This document shows positions 7,631 through 10,192 of a DNA stretch of 10,192 nt, piece after piece (positions within the stretch are counted from its first letter, which is position 1; every line of letters starts with the position of its first letter). The translations under genes and the position numbers were made by a program. Under the pieces are notes generated by a model. That model did not search any database, was not told the origin of the DNA, and saw only the letters and a program-made list of their open reading frames with translations. Source of the stretch: Bacteroidota bacterium (GTDB taxonomy: Bacteria > Bacteroidota > Bacteroidia > Bacteroidales > Paludibacteraceae); NCBI GenBank assembly GCA_017860335.1, contig JAFNAU010000044.1, positions 1 through 10,192 of the forward strand, written 5' to 3'.

Positions 7631-7649
7631 AAAAAAATGATTAACATTG
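7619..7649 (+). promoter_or_regulatory. Candidate promoter of the CBM9-like gene
   Basis: TTTC (7619-7622), a 19-bp spacer and TAACATTG (7642-7649) each differ by one base from the consensus TTTG and TAnnTTTG. The leader would be about 28 nt. The match is imperfect, which would suit a promoter that needs an activator at the overlapping repeats. Confidence 0.38.
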
Positions 7650-7683
7650 CAGTCAGATATGTAGCTCCAAAAACAATACTGCT

Positions 7684-8340
7684 ATGAAAAAAATTTTCAC
7701 ACCTTACATCAAATCACTGGATGCTGCTGACATTGAAACAGCTGCCGACGTTCTGGAAGAAAACGGGACAAAAAGTATAATTGATATACTCAACTGGCCG
7801 GATCAATATCCTTACAAACCAATCACTTATTTTTACATCGGGAGGTCTGCCAATGCGGTTTTCATTAAGTATTCGGTGAAAGGTTCCATGCTGAAAGCTG
7901 TTTATTCCGAAGACAATTCGCCGGTGCACGAAGACAGCTGTGTAGAGTTTTTTTGCATGCCCGAAGGCGCGAAGAAATATACAAATTTTGAGTTCAACTG
8001 CATCGGTACCTGTTCGGCAAGCAGCCGCCGCAGCCGCAACGAAGATATTGTCCTTTTCTCAACAGAAGAGATGGCAACCATTCAGCGTTACCCTTCCATG
8101 GGCCGTCGGGCTTTCAAGGAAATGGAGGGCATGTTCGAATGGGAACTCACCGTTAAAATTCCCATGAAACTGATGAATATCAGCTCTGAAAATCTTCCCG
8201 AAAAAATCAGGGTAAATTTCTACAAATGTGCTGACGACACCGACTCCATGCACTTTGTAAGCTGGGCGCCCATCAATACTGAAAATCCCGATTTTCACCG
8301 GCCGGAGTATTTCGGAGAACTGTATTTCACGGAAAAATAA
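7684..8340 (+). CDS. Carbohydrate-binding family 9-like protein, no signal peptide
   Basis: This 218-residue protein resembles the stand-alone CBM9-like family common in Bacteroidota (recognised from memory as the CBM9_2 type, a beta-sandwich related to xylanase CBM9 modules). The conserved landmarks occur in order: YSEDNSPVHEDSCVEFF (74-90), NFEFNCIGTCSASSR (101-115), FEWELTVKIP (151-160), RVNFYKCADD (176-185) and SWAPI with PDFHRPEYFGELYF (193-215). The N-terminus MKKIFTPYIKSLDAAD has no hydrophobic core, so the protein is predicted to stay in the cytoplasm; no alternative upstream start supplies a signal peptide. No catalytic residues can be assigned, and sugar binding is the family inference. 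It starts a transcription unit behind the 30-bp-spaced repeats, ends at a terminator 18 bp after its stop codon, and faces the sulfatase/beta-mannosidase unit in the same direction, suggesting a shared glycan theme. Confidence 0.82.
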   Translation: MKKIFTPYIKSLDAADIETAADVLEENGTKSIIDILNWPDQYPYKPITYFYIGRSANAVFIKYSVKGSMLKAVYSEDNSPVHEDSCVEFFCMPEGAKKYTNFEFNCIGTCSASSRRSRNEDIVLFSTEEMATIQRYPSMGRRAFKEMEGMFEWELTVKIPMKLMNISSENLPEKIRVNFYKCADDTDSMHFVSWAPINTENPDFHRPEYFGELYFTEK

Positions 8341-8358
8341 TTCTTTTGCACAAATAAC

Positions 8359-8400
8359 GACTGCCTGAACTAACAAAATTTCAGGCAGTCATTTTTATTT
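8359..8400 (+). terminator. Intrinsic terminator after the CBM9-like gene
   Basis: An 11-bp perfect stem (8359-8369 with 8380-8390; GACTGCCTGAA) has a 10-nt loop and is followed by ATTTTTATTT. It begins 18 bp after the stop codon, so the sulfatase gene needs its own promoter. Confidence 0.85.
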
Positions 8401-8409
8401 CCCGTAATA

Positions 8410-8436
8410 TTTACAAAAATTGCTGTTTTTTGTAAA
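8410..8436. repeat. Inverted repeat upstream of the sulfatase promoter, candidate operator
   Basis: Arms TTTACAAAAA (8410-8419) and TTTTTGTAAA (8427-8436) are perfect 10-bp reverse complements around a 7-nt centre. It lies just upstream of the putative -33 box, a usual place for an activator site. No T-run follows either arm that would make it an extra terminator. Confidence 0.5.
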
Positions 8437-8440
8437 AACA

Positions 8441-8473
8441 TTGGAACGTGTCTTTCTTTTTTTTGTATTTTCG
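8441..8473 (+). promoter_or_regulatory. Candidate promoter of the sulfatase / beta-mannosidase unit
   Basis: TTG (8441-8443), a 22-bp spacer and TATTTTCG (8466-8473) resemble the Bacteroidota consensus, with one mismatch in the -7 box and a spacer near the upper limit. The leader would be about 30 nt before the ATG at 8509. The terminator just upstream makes some promoter here necessary. Confidence 0.45.
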
Positions 8474-8508
8474 TACCAACAAAAAAATACTATACAAATC
8501 TCCTGACA

Positions 8509-9891
8509 ATGAAAAAAATTATCACCGGAACATTGATCCTTGGTGCATGCCCATCTTTCCTGGCTGCACAAAACAATTTTCCGAACGTAATCTTTATCCT
8601 TGCAGATGATCTGGGTTATTCGGACATAGAGCCCTACGGTCAAGAAAAAATAAAAACCCCCAACTTTTCAGCCATGACCCGGAACGGGATGCAGTTTATG
8701 CAGTTCTATGCCGGAACATCAGTTAGCGCTCCTTCCAGAGCCAGCCTTATGACCGGACTGCACACCGGGCATACCCGCATCAGAGGTAACATGGAACATA
8801 TACCTGAAGGTCAGGAATCTATAGGCAGTTCGCTGACACTGGGTGATCTGTTTCATCAGGCAGGCTATGTTACCGGATGTTTCGGAAAATGGGGTCTTGG
8901 ATACCCAAATTCAGGTTCGGAAGCGACAGACAAAGGTTTTGATGAATTCTACGGATACAACTGTCAACGAAAAGCACATACCTACTATCCGCAATGGCTG
9001 TATGACGGCAAGACAAAAGTCCTGCTTAACGGGAAATCCTATTCACAAGACTTAATCCATCAAAAGGCATTAGAGTTTATACGCAAAAACAAAGACCGTT
9101 CCTTTTTCGGATATTTTACCTATACACTTCCTCACGCAGGACTGGAACAGCCCAACGACAGTATATTGAAAATGTATTCCGGAAAGTTTCCCGAACCAAA
9201 AGCTTTCAAAGGTTACGGCGATTACGCCGCTACACCGAAGCCGAGAGCTCAGTTTGCCGGAATGGTCACCCGCCTGGATGCCTATGTGGGCCAAATCCGA
9301 AATGAACTCGAAAAACTCGGAATAGCTGAAAACACACTCATCATTTTCACCAGCGACAACGGTCCGCACCTTGAAGGCGGTGCCGACCCGGTATTCTTTG
9401 CCAACGACCAGACGCTCAGAGGTACAAAACAATCGCTCTATGAAGGTGGTATGCGTGTTCCAATGATAGCGGAATGGAAAGGTACTATCAAATCGGGCAC
9501 CATCAGTGAACTTCCCGCGGCTTTTTGGGACATGATGCCCACTTTCACCGACATCACCGGGCAGCAGAAATGCTGGAAACAAACCACCGATGGAATTTCC
9601 ATTCTTCCGGAACTGAAAGGAAACGGCACGCAGAAAGAACATAAATACCTGTACTGGGAATTTCATGAAGAAAACGGACGGCAAGCACTCCGTCAGGGTG
9701 ACTGGAAACTGATCCGACAAAACATCAGGAGCGGAAATCCCACATTAGAACTCTATGATCTGAAAAATGATCCTTTCGAAAAGAACAACCTGGCGACTAC
9801 CAACAGCAACCGGGGAAACAGGATGAATAAGCTCCTGGATAAAGCACATATTCACTCCGAACTTTTCAATTTTGGCATTAACGAAGAATAA
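8509..9891 (+). CDS. Secreted serine-type S1-family sulfatase
   Basis: This 460-residue enzyme should hydrolyse a sulfate ester on a carbohydrate. Metal-binding Asp pair DD is at 33-34 in FILADDLGYSD. The formylglycine motif is SAPSR at 73-77, in which Ser73 (codon AGC) is the residue to be oxidised, so maturation depends on an anaerobic radical-SAM enzyme (anSME) rather than the aerobic Cys-only enzyme. Further S1 elements are GKWGLG (126-131), LPHA with His209, TSDNGPH (281-287, metal ligands Asp283 and Asn284) and RGTKQSLYEGGMRVP (304-318, Lys307). The C-terminal subdomain has QGDWKLIRQ (396-404) and LYDLKNDPFEKNNLA (415-429), typical of the family. All key residues are present. A signal peptide ends near LAA|Q (20/21); LGAC at 11-14 also fits a lipobox, so lipidation at Cys14 cannot be excluded. 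The gene is followed after 8 bp by a GH2 beta-mannosidase, so the target is probably a sulfated mannose-containing glycan. Subfamily and exact substrate are not assigned. Confidence 0.93.
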   Translation: MKKIITGTLILGACPSFLAAQNNFPNVIFILADDLGYSDIEPYGQEKIKTPNFSAMTRNGMQFMQFYAGTSVSAPSRASLMTGLHTGHTRIRGNMEHIPEGQESIGSSLTLGDLFHQAGYVTGCFGKWGLGYPNSGSEATDKGFDEFYGYNCQRKAHTYYPQWLYDGKTKVLLNGKSYSQDLIHQKALEFIRKNKDRSFFGYFTYTLPHAGLEQPNDSILKMYSGKFPEPKAFKGYGDYAATPKPRAQFAGMVTRLDAYVGQIRNELEKLGIAENTLIIFTSDNGPHLEGGADPVFFANDQTLRGTKQSLYEGGMRVPMIAEWKGTIKSGTISELPAAFWDMMPTFTDITGQQKCWKQTTDGISILPELKGNGTQKEHKYLYWEFHEENGRQALRQGDWKLIRQNIRSGNPTLELYDLKNDPFEKNNLATTNSNRGNRMNKLLDKAHIHSELFNFGINEE

Positions 9892-9899
9892 AAAACGCT

Positions 9900-10192
9900 A
9901 TGAAAAAAGTATTTCAACTGCTGACATTTCTAACCATCTCTGTAATGATCTATTCTCAAAATTCAGCTACCATCAGTCTGAACTCCGGATGGCAATTCTC
10001 CGAAGCCGGAAAAAACGAATGGAAAGATGCTGTTGTGCCGGGTTCGGTTCAGTCCGACCTGATACGCTTGGGTATCCTGCCCGATCCGTATTACGGAACC
10101 AACGAGAACGTAGTGCAGTGGCCCGAAGAAAAGGACTGGGACTACAAACAAACCTTCACTGTCACACCCGAACAGCTCAAATCGGACGAAGC
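9900..10192 (+). CDS. GH2 beta-mannosidase, N-terminal part (runs off right edge)
   Basis: The start ATG at 9900-9902 lies 8 bp after the sulfatase stop codon, and 97 codons are visible. Residues 1-19 look like a signal peptide (MKKVF, hydrophobic 7-18, likely cleavage YS|Q). The mature start matches the GH2 sugar-binding domain of beta-mannosidases: LNSGWQF (27-33), WKDAVVPGSVQSDLIRLG (41-58), PDPYYGTNE (61-69), VQW (72-74) and DWDYKQTF (79-86). This PG-x-V-x-x-DL...G..PDP[FY]YG.NE signature separates beta-mannosidases from GH2 beta-galactosidases. Full-length members are about 800-900 residues, so the catalytic barrel is outside the window. The enzyme should remove terminal beta-mannose outside the cytoplasm. 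Tight spacing implies co-transcription with the sulfatase. A related GH2 exo-glycosidase specificity is possible until the catalytic domain is seen. Confidence 0.87.
   Translation, partial: MKKVFQLLTFLTISVMIYSQNSATISLNSGWQFSEAGKNEWKDAVVPGSVQSDLIRLGILPDPYYGTNENVVQWPEEKDWDYKQTFTVTPEQLKSDE

Noticed and set aside
7616..7635. The T6-CGA/TCG-A6 dyad as a transcription terminator.
   Set aside because: The loop would be only 2 nt and no T-run follows on either strand beyond the stem itself; it lies ahead of a gene, so a regulatory role is more likely.
8509..8550. Lipoprotein reading of the sulfatase N-terminus (LGAC, Cys14).
   Set aside because: The lipobox fits, but the signal would be very short and a standard cleavage site (LAA|Q) follows; kept only as an alternative within the gene entry.
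9070..9720. A 216-codon open frame on the minus strand inside the sulfatase gene.
   Set aside because: The plus-strand sulfatase with all catalytic motifs explains this region; the antisense translation looks like no known protein.

Overview
The window is chromosomal DNA from a member of the Bacteroidota. The evidence is a type IX secretion (T9SS) C-terminal sorting domain, two promoters that match the Bacteroidota -33/-7 pattern (TTG or TTTG, 19-20 bp, TAnnTTTG), the absence of clear Shine-Dalgarno sequences, and glycan-degrading enzymes typical of the phylum. The T9SS cargo argues against common gut Bacteroides, which generally lack that system. It suits environmental or non-gut Bacteroidales/Marinilabiliales-type lineages, but the genus cannot be named from this sequence.

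Left part, all on the minus strand and read right to left. A promoter near 7495-7526 drives a secreted 450-residue protein with YD-like repeats and a T9SS sorting domain (7454-6102). It is followed 22 bp later by a secreted M3-family zinc peptidase (6079-3992), which ends at a strong terminator (3935-3974). Next is a lipoprotein type I pullulanase of family GH13 (3859-1847) with its own long-stem terminator (1755-1801). Then comes an AT-rich secreted protein made of about nine short repeats (1693-563). Last is the start of an OPT-family oligopeptide transporter (407 to the left edge) behind a near-ideal promoter.

Right part, all on the plus strand. A leaderless carbohydrate-binding family-9-like protein (7684-8340) lies behind a 30-bp-period direct repeat and ends at a terminator. 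A serine-type sulfatase (8509-9891) follows with its own candidate promoter and an upstream inverted repeat. Eight bases later begins a GH2 beta-mannosidase that runs off the right edge.

Together the genes describe extracytoplasmic nutrient scavenging: alpha-glucan debranching (pullulanase), peptide trimming (M3 peptidase) and peptide import (OPT), and removal of sulfate and beta-mannose from a complex glycan (sulfatase plus beta-mannosidase). No mobile element, CRISPR array, RNA gene or defence system is visible. The less ordinary signals are the regulatory repeats at 7581-7630 and 8410-8436, a 34-bp near-perfect palindrome inside the T9SS-cargo gene, and two repeat proteins of unknown function. 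No stretch longer than 300 bases lacks a gene; the largest gap is 7455-7683.
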